Source: Clostridia bacterium
Lineage (GTDB): Bacteria; Bacillota; Clostridia; Lachnospirales; Bianqueaceae
DNA: 64,000 nucleotides
Direction of reading: 5' to 3'
NCBI GenBank assembly: GCA_900764045.1
Contig: CAAFMN010000026.1
Coordinates: 6,680-70,679 of the forward strand
Below, one piece after another: positions 34,338 through 43,451 of the stretch. Below the pieces are notes generated by a model, which saw only the letters and a list, made by a program, of their open reading frames with translations, made no database searches and was not told the origin of the DNA. The first letter of the stretch is position 1. Every line of letters starts with the position of its first letter. Position numbers and translations under genes: made by a program.

Positions 34338-36032
34338 ATGAGACGGCTGCTTAAGAATGGAACCGTGATCAATGTTTTTACCGGAGAGCTGGAAAAAAGC
34401 AATGTGCTGATTGAGGACGGCAGGATTATCGGAGTCGGAGAGTATGGAGAAGCGGATGCCGACGAGACGGCGGACGTTACGGGGATGTATATATGCCCGG
34501 GCTTTATTGATGGCCACATCCACATTGAGAGTACGATGCTGCTGCCTGCGGAATTTGCCCGTGCGGCAGTTCCGCACGGAACGACGGCAGTGGTCGCGGA
34601 TCCACATGAGATTGCCAATGTGTGTGGATCGGCAGGAATCCGTTACATGCTGGAGAAGAGTGAGAGGCTTCCGATGACGGTATATATGATGATCCCGTCC
34701 TGTGTTCCGGCGACAGAATTTGATGAGTCCGGAGCCAGGCTGGAAGCGGAAGATATCGTGAAGTTCTACGGCCATCCCAGAGTGCTGGGACTGGGTGAGA
34801 TGATGAATTATCCCGGAGTACTCGCAGGCGATCCAGGAGTAATGGACAAGATCCATAGAACATTGGAAAGGGGACTGCTGGTAAACGGACATGCGCCCCT
34901 CCTTTCGGGGAAAGCGCTGGACACTTACATTGCGGCCGGAATCAGTGATGATCACGAGTGTTCTTCGGCGGAGGAGGCAATAGAACGCATTCGTAAGGGA
35001 CAGAGAGTCATGATCCGACAGGGGACGGCGGCGCGTAATCTGGAAGCGCTGCTGCCGCTGTTTGAGGAGCCGTTTGCTTCAAGATGCCTTTTGGTAACGG
35101 ATGATAAGCACCCGGCGGATCTGCTGAAGCACGGTCATATCGACGATATTATCCGGAGCGCGGCGCGGCAGGGAAAGAGCGCGATTACAGGAATCCGCAT
35201 GGCGACGCTATGGGCGGCGGAATATTTCGGACTTCGGCATGTCGGCGCGGTGGCGCCGGGATATAGAGCGGATCTGGTGCTGTTGACAGATCTGAAACAG
35301 GTAAAGGTGCATAGCGTATACAAGGACGGAGTTCTGGTGGCGGAGAAAGGGCAGTGCCTGCCTTTTTCGGAAGCGGAGGGCAGGGAAGAAGAGGAAGAGC
35401 AGATACGGCATTCCTTCTGCATGAAGACTATGCGGCCGGAGGATTTTCTGATGGATATTCACGGAAAGCATCGCTGCCGTGTGATTCGCCTGGTCAAGGG
35501 AGAACTCCTGACAGAAGAAATGCATACCGAAGTGGATTTTGATAAGGATAACGGAATCGATATAAGCCGGGATATCCTTAAGATTGCTGTGGCGGAACGC
35601 CATCATGGCACAGGTCATGTCGGTATGGGACTGATCTCAGGAATCGGATTGAAAAAAGGAGCCATTGCTTCTTCGGTATCTCATGACGCGCATAATCTGA
35701 TTATCGTCGGAACCAATGAGGCGGATATGGCGATTGCGGCCAACAGGCTTCGTGAACTTGGCGGCGGGATTCTCACGGTAGCTGAAGGGAAGGTCGTCGC
35801 GGAGATGCCTCTGCCGTATGCGGGGCTGATGACGGGAGCTGACGCACAGACTGCGGCGTGGCAGAACGACGCGGTGCGGGAAAGTGTTCATTCCTTGGAA
35901 GTGCCGCAGGAGACGGAACCGTTTATGACAACCGCGTTTATCAGCCTGACGGTAATTCCGCATATCAAGATCACCACTTTGGGGTTGGTGGATGTGGACC
36001 GGCAGGAACAGGTACCGTTAGTAGAAGATTGA
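34338..36032 (+). CDS. ade: Adenine deaminase
   Basis: 564 aa. It converts adenine to hypoxanthine and ammonia. The metal-dependent amidohydrolase core has GFIDGHIHIEST (HxH), the PHEIANV segment, NGHAPLLSG, and DDHECSS. The C-terminal domain (about residues 420-564) has GHVGMGLISG and SVSHDAHNL, typical of bacterial Ade. AAAGGAG precedes the ATG. It links to purine salvage, and a purine permease lies at 43876-45222. Confidence 0.95.
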   Translation: MRRLLKNGTVINVFTGELEKSNVLIEDGRIIGVGEYGEADADETADVTGMYICPGFIDGHIHIESTMLLPAEFARAAVPHGTTAVVADPHEIANVCGSAGIRYMLEKSERLPMTVYMMIPSCVPATEFDESGARLEAEDIVKFYGHPRVLGLGEMMNYPGVLAGDPGVMDKIHRTLERGLLVNGHAPLLSGKALDTYIAAGISDDHECSSAEEAIERIRKGQRVMIRQGTAARNLEALLPLFEEPFASRCLLVTDDKHPADLLKHGHIDDIIRSAARQGKSAITGIRMATLWAAEYFGLRHVGAVAPGYRADLVLLTDLKQVKVHSVYKDGVLVAEKGQCLPFSEAEGREEEEEQIRHSFCMKTMRPEDFLMDIHGKHRCRVIRLVKGELLTEEMHTEVDFDKDNGIDISRDILKIAVAERHHGTGHVGMGLISGIGLKKGAIASSVSHDAHNLIIVGTNEADMAIAANRLRELGGGILTVAEGKVVAEMPLPYAGLMTGADAQTAAWQNDAVRESVHSLEVPQETEPFMTTAFISLTVIPHIKITTLGLVDVDRQEQVPLVED

Positions 36033-36070
36033 AAAAAGTGTTTCAGGGGTGAGCCTGAAACACTTTTTTT
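36033..36070. terminator. Bidirectional terminator between ade and the AraC gene
   Basis: A 15-bp stem, AAAAAGTGTTTCAGG with its complement, and a GGGTGAG-type loop, with A and T runs on the two sides. Confidence 0.88.
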
Positions 36071-36938
36071 AGCTATGCGGTTTTTCCAGTCGGGCCTGAT
36101 TGCGGTAATCTCTGGGAGACTGTCCGCTGAGCCGACGGAAGATTTTGGAGAAGTACAGAGGATCATCGATGCCGACGGAATAGCTGACTTCCTGAATGGA
36201 CAAGGAGGTATCCCGCAGCAGAGACTGCGCGTTACGGATCCGCACAAGCTGAATATATTCGGAAACCGTCATTCCCATATCGCTTTTGAAGATGCGGGAA
36301 ATATACGAGCGGCTGTAGCTTACATGCTGGCAGAGCGTATCCATATCGATCGGCAGATAAAAATTCTGGTCGATAAAGGCCGTGATCTTGGCCGGAATGG
36401 ATTCCTCCGGTTCCGGTTGTACGGCCTCCTTGGTACGCAGCGCCAGATCGATTTTATAAAAGAGAGTATACAGCGCGCCGATGGCACAGAAGCGGTAGCG
36501 ATCCTCTTCATCGCCCAGCGCGTTGATGATCTGGTACATGGAACGCTGCAGAGAGTCGTTGAGAATGCTGTTCAGCACATAATGCTCGGTCGTGATGTGG
36601 ATACTGTGGAGAAAACGCGGACATAGGGAGGAGTTAAAGGCGACCCACATGATCTCCCAGGGATCGTCCGGATCAGCCCAGTAATGGTGCAGATGGCGAG
36701 GAAAAAGGAAAAATATATCCCCTGCTGTAAGCGGAACAGCAGGATGTGAGTCTTGCTCCAGATAGCCTTTGCCGGAAACGACAATGACTAGCTTGTAGGT
36801 GTCCAGAACGCGCGGGCCGATGTTGTGCGAAGGACTGCATTTTCGCTGTCCGGCCCAAGAGATGTGAATGTCTGCCGGAGAGGAAAAAGACGATTCTTTT
36901 GGAAGCGTATAAAAATACTGCCTTATGGATTCTTCCAT
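36069..36938 (-). CDS. AraC-family transcriptional regulator
   Basis: 289 aa. The N-terminal cupin-type sensing domain (about residues 20-150) includes AGDIFFLFPRHLHHYWAD. The C-terminal double helix-turn-helix (about 190-285) contains YSRSYISRIFK and VGIDDPLYFSKIFRRLSGQSPRDYR. The start at 36938 has AAAGGAG nine bases upstream. Such proteins usually sense sugars and activate carbohydrate genes; the GH95 fucosidase 0.8 kb away is a possible target, but that is speculation. Confidence 0.88.
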   Translation of the reverse strand: MEESIRQYFYTLPKESSFSSPADIHISWAGQRKCSPSHNIGPRVLDTYKLVIVVSGKGYLEQDSHPAVPLTAGDIFFLFPRHLHHYWADPDDPWEIMWVAFNSSLCPRFLHSIHITTEHYVLNSILNDSLQRSMYQIINALGDEEDRYRFCAIGALYTLFYKIDLALRTKEAVQPEPEESIPAKITAFIDQNFYLPIDMDTLCQHVSYSRSYISRIFKSDMGMTVSEYIQLVRIRNAQSLLRDTSLSIQEVSYSVGIDDPLYFSKIFRRLSGQSPRDYRNQARLEKPHS

Positions 36939-37127
36939 GATCATCAACTCCTTTACGGTTATTTTAGCATGATGGGACAAGAAAGACAAGAAAAAATGTT
37001 TAGAAAGTTGTAAGATTCGTAGGATTGCGAAGCAGGCATTCCTATGGTATAATAATGACGGCTTGAAAAATAAAAGACTCAGGCCGGAATAAGCTGCGTC
37101 AGAATGACGGGAAACGGGGAATCAGAT

Positions 37128-37715
37128 ATGAAAAGGTTGATGGCGGCGCTGTGCGCGCTGGTACTGGCGATGGGAGCATTGGCAGGATGTTCCGAAAGCG
37201 CCGGGCAAGAGAGTCAGCAGGAGAACAACAATCCTGTAGTTACAGTGGAGATGGCGAATGGCGGCGTGTTCCAGATCGAGCTGTATCCGGATAAAGCGCC
37301 CAATACGGTCAATAATTTTATCTCGCTGGTACAGAAGGGATATTACGATGGGATTATCTTTCATCGGGTAGAGGCTGGACTTCTGGTGCAGGGCGGTGAC
37401 CCGAACGGCACAGGAATCGGCGGACCAGGGTATCAGATCAAAGGTGAATTTTCCAACAATGGTGTGGAGAATGACTTAAAGCATACGACAGGCGTAATTT
37501 CGATGGCACGGACGATGCTCTCCTACGATACGGCGGGCAGCCAGTTCTTCATCTGTCTGACAGATCTGCCGTCATTGGATGGAGATTATGCGACATTCGG
37601 AAAAGTGATCAGCGGTATGGATGTCGTGCAGAAGATTGCTGTGGGAGATACAATGAAAAAGGTTACAGTGGATACCAAGGGTGTGACGTATCCGGAACCG
37701 GAGAAGATTCAGTAA
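37128..37715 (+). CDS. Cyclophilin-type peptidyl-prolyl isomerase lipoprotein
   Basis: 195 aa. A lipobox (LAGCSES) puts it on the outer face of the membrane. The cyclophilin core holds FIIFHRVEAGLLVQGGD-like and GAISMAR-like blocks (here VISMARTM) and SQFFICLTDLPSLDGDYATFG at the active face. It catalyses proline isomerisation in secreted proteins. Start chosen at the ATG that gives a clean signal peptide; GGGG lies upstream. Confidence 0.92.
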   Translation: MKRLMAALCALVLAMGALAGCSESAGQESQQENNNPVVTVEMANGGVFQIELYPDKAPNTVNNFISLVQKGYYDGIIFHRVEAGLLVQGGDPNGTGIGGPGYQIKGEFSNNGVENDLKHTTGVISMARTMLSYDTAGSQFFICLTDLPSLDGDYATFGKVISGMDVVQKIAVGDTMKKVTVDTKGVTYPEPEKIQ

Positions 37716-37723
37716 ATAGAAGT

Positions 37724-37762
37724 AGGGACGGTGCATCCCAATCAGAGGCACCGTCCCTTTTT
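37724..37762. terminator. Bidirectional terminator after the cyclophilin gene
   Basis: AGGGACGGTGC (37724-37734) pairs with GCACCGTCCCT (37748-37758), followed by TTTT. It also faces the convergent GH95 gene. Confidence 0.88.
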
Positions 37763-37778
37763 ATTGAATTCATTCGTT

Positions 37779-40160
37779 TTAACCGCGGGCTGTAAGTCGG
37801 CCCTTCAGATAGGTGTAGGTGCCGGCCTGCGGGAAGAAGATTTCCGTGACTTGGCCGTCGGCATGGAGCCGGAAAGGATTCTCGATCGCGTGTTCTGCAC
37901 GGAATACGCAGTGATGCAGCTGGCCATTTTTCCAGAAGATATCCAGTGTCAGGCCATGCGGCGCACGGAGTCCCGTGATAGAGCCATTCTGCCAGCAGGC
38001 AGCGCTGGGAAGGGCAGGCAGGAGGTAGATCTCCTGATCCCAAGCCTGAAGGAACAGCTCAGCGATTCCGGCGCAGACACCAAAGTTGCCGTCGATCTGG
38101 AACGGGGGATGCGCGTCAAAGAGGTTGGGGTAGGAACCGCCGCCCAGAAGATGCACCTCACCGTCTGTCGGAGCAGGACGAAGCTGCTGCTGGATCAGGG
38201 ACAGAGCATGATCTCCGTCATGCAGACGGGCCCACATGTTGATCTTCCATCCCAGGCTCCAACCGGTGCCGTCATCGCCGCGGATCTCCAGAGAACGCTG
38301 GCAGGCCTTCGCCAGTTCCGGCGTGGATTCCGGCGTGATCTGATGTGCCGGATGGAGTCCGTACAGATGGGAAACATGGCGGTGATGGGGATCATTTTCC
38401 TGATACTCCTCTTCCCATTCCAGTAACTGCCCTTGAGAGCCAATCCGTTCGGCCTGTAAAAGCGGCAGGATCCGGCGTACCTCAGCGGCATCCGGTGCGT
38501 TTTCGCCCAGTTCCTCCAGGGTACGCAGATAATGTCCGAAGACTTCACGGACAATGGACTGGCTCATGTTGGCTTCGCGGGCAATCTTGCAGATCTCGCC
38601 GTTATATACGAAAACATTCTCCGGAGAAGTCGCGGGCGTAATGATATATTTGCCGTCCGGATTCTGGCGGAGTGTATCCAGATAGAATTCCACTGCGGCG
38701 GTCAGTACGGGCAGAACCTGTTCCTTCAGAAAATCCTTGTCGTCGGAGTACAGATAATGATCCCACATATGCCGGCTCAGCCATCCGAAGGACATACCCC
38801 AGAAACAGGAGTGGGTATAGCCTTTACGGTGTTCCCCGACGGGATTGGTCACTCCCCAGAGGTCTGTATTATGATGAGAGACGCTGCCGCGGGCATGGTA
38901 AACAGTAGCGGCAGTCTCAGCGCCCTTGCGCATAATGAGATGGATCAGCTGGAAGAGCGGTTCCGCCATCTCCGGCAATCCGCAGATCTCAGCAGGCCAA
39001 TAGTTCATCTCAGTATTGATATTGATGGTAAAGTTGGAGCTCCATACCGGACGAATCAGATGGCTCCAGATTCCCTGCAGATTCGCGGGCTGCGTTCCGG
39101 GCCGGGAAGAAGCGATCAGGAGATACCGCCCATAATGGAAGAGCAGCGAATAGAGTACCGGATCATCCTTGGTCTCAGCAAATTTCTGGATCCGGACATC
39201 GGTCGGCATATCCTCCCCTTCAGCGGAAAGATTCAGCGAAGTACGGCTGTAATACGGAGAGTATTCGGCCAGATGACGCTGGAAAAGATCCGCTGCGGAA
39301 TACTGTAGGAGATGCTCGATATCTTTATGGCACAGAGCTGTTTCGTCCGCGCCTTCGCGTTCCGGATCCTTGTCCGGGCCGTTGAAGCTGGAGCGGATCG
39401 CCAGATAGATGGTAACAGAATCGGCATTCTCAATCAGGATCGTATCCTTCTCCGAGGTCAGAGTGCCGCCTGTAAGTACCGGCGCGGCAATCATACAGCC
39501 GCGCATTCCGACGTGGCCGTCCTCCGACTCCCAATGGATCGGATCCGGGCAGGTGCGGAGATAGTGGGGAGCGACCCGGGAGGGGCAGCGCATGCTGGCA
39601 ACCATCTGAGAGTCCGCGATGTCCACACGATGCAGCAGCGGGGAATCATAAGAGAGACGCAGGCTGATCTTGCCAGGCTGGTCTGCCGTGAAACGCATGA
39701 TGATACCGTTGTCCGGATAGGACGCGAAATATTCACGGATATAGTGTACGCCGTCGGCGCAGAAGGTCACGCTGGCAGAGGCAGAACGCAGATCCAGGTC
39801 TCGGCAGTACTCCGTAACGGAACCGGAGAGACCGAGGAAGTTCATGTGCAGCGTACCGGCGGGCATATAAGAATTGGTGAAATCTCCCAATGCTTCCTTT
39901 TCAATAATCTCCTGAGCTTCCAGAAAACGGTGTTCCGCGACCAGCTTGCGGCAGTATTCCATGGTCTCCGCGGAAACCGGAAGATTGGTGTCATGCGGAT
40001 ATCCGGACCAGAGCGTATCCTCGTTGAGAGGAAGCTGATCCTGCCAGGGCTGTCCCCAGACCATCGCGCCGAGACGGCCGCTACCGATGGGCAGAGCTTC
40101 TACCCATTGCTCGGCACACTGATGGTAATACAGGCGATGGGCGGCTTCAGAAGCTTTCAT
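37779..40160 (-). CDS. Intracellular GH95 alpha-L-fucosidase
   Basis: 793 aa, the normal length for the family. The N-terminal beta domain starts with WVEALPIGSGRLGAMVWG, and the central (alpha/alpha)6 barrel has the NINTEMNYWPAE block whose Asn residues help activate water in GH95. It removes alpha-1,2-linked fucose with inversion, from host glycans or milk oligosaccharides. No signal peptide is present, so it acts on imported oligosaccharides. Its ATG overlaps the stop of the YqeY gene (ATGA), so the two are translated together. No sugar transporter lies nearby. Confidence 0.92.
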   Translation of the reverse strand: MKASEAAHRLYYHQCAEQWVEALPIGSGRLGAMVWGQPWQDQLPLNEDTLWSGYPHDTNLPVSAETMEYCRKLVAEHRFLEAQEIIEKEALGDFTNSYMPAGTLHMNFLGLSGSVTEYCRDLDLRSASASVTFCADGVHYIREYFASYPDNGIIMRFTADQPGKISLRLSYDSPLLHRVDIADSQMVASMRCPSRVAPHYLRTCPDPIHWESEDGHVGMRGCMIAAPVLTGGTLTSEKDTILIENADSVTIYLAIRSSFNGPDKDPEREGADETALCHKDIEHLLQYSAADLFQRHLAEYSPYYSRTSLNLSAEGEDMPTDVRIQKFAETKDDPVLYSLLFHYGRYLLIASSRPGTQPANLQGIWSHLIRPVWSSNFTININTEMNYWPAEICGLPEMAEPLFQLIHLIMRKGAETAATVYHARGSVSHHNTDLWGVTNPVGEHRKGYTHSCFWGMSFGWLSRHMWDHYLYSDDKDFLKEQVLPVLTAAVEFYLDTLRQNPDGKYIITPATSPENVFVYNGEICKIAREANMSQSIVREVFGHYLRTLEELGENAPDAAEVRRILPLLQAERIGSQGQLLEWEEEYQENDPHHRHVSHLYGLHPAHQITPESTPELAKACQRSLEIRGDDGTGWSLGWKINMWARLHDGDHALSLIQQQLRPAPTDGEVHLLGGGSYPNLFDAHPPFQIDGNFGVCAGIAELFLQAWDQEIYLLPALPSAACWQNGSITGLRAPHGLTLDIFWKNGQLHHCVFRAEHAIENPFRLHADGQVTEIFFPQAGTYTYLKGRLTARG

Positions 40161-40603
40161 TGCATTACCTTTCCGAGGAGCTGGTTGACCAGCGCGCCGT
40201 CGGCCTTTCCTTTTACACGGGGCATCAAAACTTTCATAATGCGGCCCTTATCCTTAGGAGTCGGGGCCTCGATGCCGAGTTCGTTAAGCACCGCCTGAAT
40301 CTCTGCCTGAATCTGTGCTTCGTCCATCATCTGGGGAGCATATTCCTGCAGGAGCGCCAGATTGGCCTGAGCTTCCGCCAGAAGGTCCGGACGGCTGGCA
40401 GGAGTGGAATCGATCGTTTCCTGTACCTGCTTGATCTGTTTCATAATGACGGAATCAATCTCCTCTTCCGTCAGATCCGCGCGTTTGTCAATCTGAACAT
40501 TTTTCAAAATGCCGTACAGATACGCGATATTATCTTTACGCTGCCGTTCACCGGCTTTGAGAGCGGCGATCATATCTGCTTTAATTTGGTCCATCTTACT
40601 CAT
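40157..40603 (-). CDS. GatB/YqeY domain protein
   Basis: 148 aa: an N-terminal helical bundle and a C-terminal YqeY helical domain (about residues 90-148, PTPKDKGRIMKVLMPRVKGKADGA). It resembles the tail domain of the GatB amidotransferase subunit, and standalone YqeY proteins may bind tRNA or other amidotransferases. AAAGGCGG precedes the ATG at 40603. First gene of the two-gene unit with the fucosidase, an unusual pairing. Confidence 0.88.
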   Translation of the reverse strand: MSKMDQIKADMIAALKAGERQRKDNIAYLYGILKNVQIDKRADLTEEEIDSVIMKQIKQVQETIDSTPASRPDLLAEAQANLALLQEYAPQMMDEAQIQAEIQAVLNELGIEAPTPKDKGRIMKVLMPRVKGKADGALVNQLLGKVMQ

Positions 40604-40634
40604 AGTAGCAATCCGCCTTTCTAAAAAATATGAT

Positions 40635-40680
40635 GAGCGCGACATGGAGCCTGAAACCGGGTTCAGACCATATCACGCTC
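40635..40680 (-). promoter_or_regulatory. Stem-loop in the yqeY leader
   Basis: GAGCG/CGCTC outer arms, TGG/CCA, and CTGAA/TTCAG inner arms around ACCGGG. It lies just past the predicted transcription start and is followed on the minus strand by ATTTTTTAG, so an attenuator is possible. Confidence 0.4.
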
Positions 40681-40709
40681 ATTATAGCACACTCTGCAAA
40701 GATTGCCAA
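40681..40709 (-). promoter_or_regulatory. Promoter of the yqeY-fucosidase unit
   Basis: Minus-strand TTGGCA (40709-40704), 17-bp spacer, TATAAT (40686-40681). Confidence 0.75.
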
Positions 40710-40716
40710 TTCACTC

Positions 40717-40745
40717 TTGCCTTTTTTAAGAATTCGTTTTATAAT
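40717..40745 (+). promoter_or_regulatory. Promoter of the dipeptide epimerase gene
   Basis: TTGCCT (40717-40722), 17-bp spacer, TATAAT (40740-40745), divergent from the yqeY promoter. Confidence 0.75.
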
Positions 40746-40775
40746 AATTCAAAATCTTTCGAGGAGGTTTCTGCA

Positions 40776-41855
40776 ATGAAGATTACATCCATTCAGATAG
40801 GAGAAGTATTTGTGCCGTTGGTGACACCATTTAAGACGGCGCTTCGGACCGTGGAGAATGTAGAAGATATTGTAATCCGAATCAATACTGATACGGACGC
40901 TGTAGGTTATGGAGAGGCGCCTCCGACGGCGGTAATCACGGGCGACACTAAGGGATCCATTGTGACGGCGATTCGGGATTTTATCGCGCCGGCTATCATT
41001 GGTATGGATGTACAGGATCTGGATGGAATCATGCATCGGCTGCATAAGGCGATTCTGAAGAATACCTCAGCCAAGGCAGCAGTAGATATGGCGATATATG
41101 ATCTGTATGCCAAAAGTCTGGGCGTGCCGCTGTATAAGGCGTTGGGCGGCGCTTCCGATACGGTGGAAACCGATCTGACAATCAGTGTGGATACGGTGGA
41201 TAAAATGGTCGCGGACAGCCTGGCGGCGACGGCACAGGGATACCGCATCCTGAAGATCAAGGTAGGAAAAGAAGGTATGGCCGATGTGGAGCGGATTCGT
41301 GCGATCCGAAACGCAGTAGGGCCGGAGATCGCGTTGCGCGTGGATGCCAATCAGGGATGGAGCGCCAAGGAGGCTGTGCGTATCATCGGCCGGCTGGAGG
41401 ATCTGGGAATTGGCATCGACTTGGTGGAACAGCCGGTAGGCGCGCATGATCTGGCAGGCATGCAGTATGTTACACAGCATACCTATACGCCGATTCTGGC
41501 AGATGAGAGCGTATTTTCGGCGGAGGATGCCATCCGGATCATTCAGATGGGCGCGGCGGATCTGATTAATATCAAATTGATGAAAACCGGCGGAATCTAT
41601 GAGGCTCTCAAGATCTGCAGTATCGCGGAGATATACGGCGTAGAATGCATGATGGGCTGTATGCTGGAGAGTAAGATTGCTGTTAGCGCGGCGGCGCATC
41701 TGACGGCAGCGAAGTCTGTGATTACAAGGGCGGATCTGGACGGCCCGGGACTCTGCAAGATCGATCCGTATACCGGAGGCCCGATCTATGAGAATGCGCT
41801 GATCCATATGACAGACGCGCCAGGAATCGGAATCACGGCCGTTCCCAACCTGTGA
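40776..41855 (+). CDS. Dipeptide epimerase (L-Ala-D/L-Glu epimerase, enolase superfamily)
   Basis: 359 aa. The capping domain has GYGEAPPTAVITGD. The barrel carries the KxK pair (LKIKVGK, about residues 159-161), metal ligands in RVDANQGW (about 189), VEQPV (about 217) and ADESV (about 242), and the second catalytic Lys in IKLMKTGG (about 266). It interconverts L-Ala-D-Glu and L-Ala-L-Glu during peptidoglycan peptide recycling. GAGGAGG precedes the ATG. The 10-bp gap to the HAD gene indicates one transcript. Confidence 0.92.
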   Translation: MKITSIQIGEVFVPLVTPFKTALRTVENVEDIVIRINTDTDAVGYGEAPPTAVITGDTKGSIVTAIRDFIAPAIIGMDVQDLDGIMHRLHKAILKNTSAKAAVDMAIYDLYAKSLGVPLYKALGGASDTVETDLTISVDTVDKMVADSLAATAQGYRILKIKVGKEGMADVERIRAIRNAVGPEIALRVDANQGWSAKEAVRIIGRLEDLGIGIDLVEQPVGAHDLAGMQYVTQHTYTPILADESVFSAEDAIRIIQMGAADLINIKLMKTGGIYEALKICSIAEIYGVECMMGCMLESKIAVSAAAHLTAAKSVITRADLDGPGLCKIDPYTGGPIYENALIHMTDAPGIGITAVPNL

Positions 41856-41865
41856 GGCAGCGGGG

Positions 41866-42468
41866 ATGATCCGGAATATTGTTTTTGATATCGGAATGGT
41901 GCTGGTGGATTTCCGTTGGAAAAGCCTGATGGAAGAATTGGGTTTTACCGGGGACAGACTGGAAGGGGCAGCCCGGGCAACGGTGCTGGGACCCTATTGG
42001 AATGAATTCGACCGTAGTGAGAAATCCGGAGAGGAGATCCGGGAGCTCTGCTGTCAGTACGCGCCGGAGTATGAACGGGAGATCCGTACTTTTTTTGAGT
42101 ATATCGGAGAGATCTGCCGGGAGTATCCGGAATCGGTGGATTGGCTGCGTTCTTATAAGGAAAAGGGTTATAAGGTGTACCTGTTGAGCAATTATGCGCG
42201 CATGTCTTTTACCAGGGCGACCCCGCCGTTTTCCTTTTTATCCGTGGTAGACGGTGGAGTAATCTCGTATGAGGTCCAGAAGATTAAGCCGGAACCGGGG
42301 ATCTACCATGCGTTACTGGAAAAGTATGGATTGAAGGCGGCAGAGTGCGCTTTTGTCGATGATAACGCGGCGAATATCGCGGCGGCAAGAGCGCTGGGAT
42401 TTGCCGCGGTGCAGCATGTTTCCAGAGAGGAGACATGCCGCAGGTTAGCGGAGTTGGGCGTCCGGTAA
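41866..42468 (+). CDS. HAD-family phosphatase
   Basis: 200 aa, HAD subfamily IA. Motif I is FDIGMVLVDF (about residues 6-15) with the nucleophile Asp, motif II is YLLSN, and motif IV is CAFVDDNAANI. The cap is a short helical insert (about 20-85). Substrate not predictable; sugar phosphates are common for the group. Follows the epimerase gene closely. Confidence 0.88.
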   Translation: MIRNIVFDIGMVLVDFRWKSLMEELGFTGDRLEGAARATVLGPYWNEFDRSEKSGEEIRELCCQYAPEYEREIRTFFEYIGEICREYPESVDWLRSYKEKGYKVYLLSNYARMSFTRATPPFSFLSVVDGGVISYEVQKIKPEPGIYHALLEKYGLKAAECAFVDDNAANIAAARALGFAAVQHVSREETCRRLAELGVR

Positions 42469-42527
42469 AGAAATATTTTTGCGGCAGTAAAATGAGATTA
42501 CTGCCGCAAAAATATTCGGATAGACAG

Positions 42528-42564
42528 AAAAGGGCCGATTGGATCATCCAATCGGCCCTTTTTA
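42528..42564. terminator. Bidirectional terminator between HAD and BMC genes
   Basis: AAAAGGGCCGATTGGA (42528-42543) pairs with TCCAATCGGCCCTTTT (42547-42562) around a TCA loop. Another long inverted repeat at 42472-42516 has outward poly-T/poly-A polarity opposite to a terminator. Confidence 0.85.
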
Positions 42565-42585
42565 TATAGCTGGATTGTGCTATGA

Positions 42586-42861
42586 TTATTTCCGAAAGCC
42601 TTCTACGATACGGACAGTTTCTTCTGAAGGACCGGAAATAACGGCACTTTTGCAGATCTCGCAGGGCGGGTTCTGAGTAACGCTGTCTATAGCGGCCTGT
42701 ACGGCTGACACGCTGCCCGCCATAAAGATCAATGTGTGTCCGCCGCATTTGGTATGCTTGGCGATATACTCTACATCCGAAGTCTTGAGCATCTGATCGA
42801 CCACTAGAATGCAATGGGCGGAACCTACGACTTCTACCAATCCGAATGCTTGATATTTCAT
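42586..42861 (-). CDS. Bacterial microcompartment (BMC-domain) shell protein 1
   Basis: 91 aa with one BMC domain of PduA/CcmK size: AFGLVEVVGSAHCILVVDQM at the start, a KCGGHTLIFMAGSVSAVQAA core, and a C-terminal I-SGPSEETV segment. BMC proteins form flat hexamers of protein shells around enzymes. GGGAGG precedes the ATG at 42861. It follows a second BMC gene by 16 bp. No encapsulated enzyme gene is nearby. Confidence 0.82.
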   Translation of the reverse strand: MKYQAFGLVEVVGSAHCILVVDQMLKTSDVEYIAKHTKCGGHTLIFMAGSVSAVQAAIDSVTQNPPCEICKSAVISGPSEETVRIVEGFRK

Positions 42862-42877
42862 GTTTGTATCCTCCCTG

Positions 42878-43177
42878 TTATTTCCCAATGGTCATCTGAA
42901 TGGCGGATTCGGTCCCTTCGGCCGGAGCTGCGATAATGGTGTGAGAAGTGATATGGGCTATGGGCGCGGCGGCCTGCAGAGCGGCGTCCATGGCAGCGTG
43001 GACATCCGAGACGGAACCGCGCATCTTCACGCAGGCTCCGGATTTCAGACGATTCCGTTCTACCGCCTGAATGCGGACATTGGCAGCCTTGGATGCGGCA
43101 TCCAAAGCGACGAAACAGGCGCATTCGCTGTCCAGCTCGAAGATGCCGATAGCCATTCCCGTGTATTGTTCGTTCAT
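42878..43177 (-). CDS. Bacterial microcompartment (BMC-domain) shell protein 2
   Basis: 99 aa. It has the BMC pattern (AIGIFELDSECACFVALDAASKAA-type opening, then KSGACVKMRGSVSDVHAAMDA), but the two proteins differ strongly, so this is not a recent duplication. AGGAGG precedes the ATG. First gene of the pair, with a promoter at 43248-43219 on the minus strand. Probably forms mixed hexamers or separate tiles with shell protein 1. Confidence 0.8.
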   Translation of the reverse strand: MNEQYTGMAIGIFELDSECACFVALDAASKAANVRIQAVERNRLKSGACVKMRGSVSDVHAAMDAALQAAAPIAHITSHTIIAAPAEGTESAIQMTIGK

Positions 43178-43218
43178 GATATTGCCTCCTGAAGATTGAT
43201 ATACCTCTTATAAATCCT

Positions 43219-43248
43219 ATTGTAGCACGATTCCGGAGGGAATGTCAA
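43219..43248 (-). promoter_or_regulatory. Promoter of the BMC gene pair
   Basis: Minus-strand TTGACA (43248-43243), 18-bp spacer, TACAAT (43224-43219). Confidence 0.75.
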
Positions 43249-43302
43249 TTCCAAGGAGGCAGGGAGATAAATCAAAAACTTACAAAAAATTTCTAATTAC
43301 TC

Positions 43303-43331
43303 TTGACAATTCGTGAAGAATATTGTATAGT
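43303..43331 (+). promoter_or_regulatory. Promoter of the cold-shock gene, with long leader
   Basis: TTGACA (43303-43308), 17-bp spacer, TATAGT (43326-43331). The leader to the start codon is about 110 nt, as in cold-shock mRNAs whose leader folding controls translation. Confidence 0.8.
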
Positions 43332-43451
43332 GTGAATGTATCCAGATGTCTCATTGATTTCACATGTTTGTAGGTCAGTTTCACATTGGCTTACACTGCA
43401 TGTGATTTTTTGATACAGTTCGATGCAATATCTGGTAAGGAGGTGTTTTCA

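Noticed and set aside
42472..42516. Terminator made by the long AATATTTTTGCGGC repeat
   Set aside because: The outer polarity (T run first, A run last) is opposite to a rho-independent terminator on both strands; the terminator at 42528-42564 is convincing.
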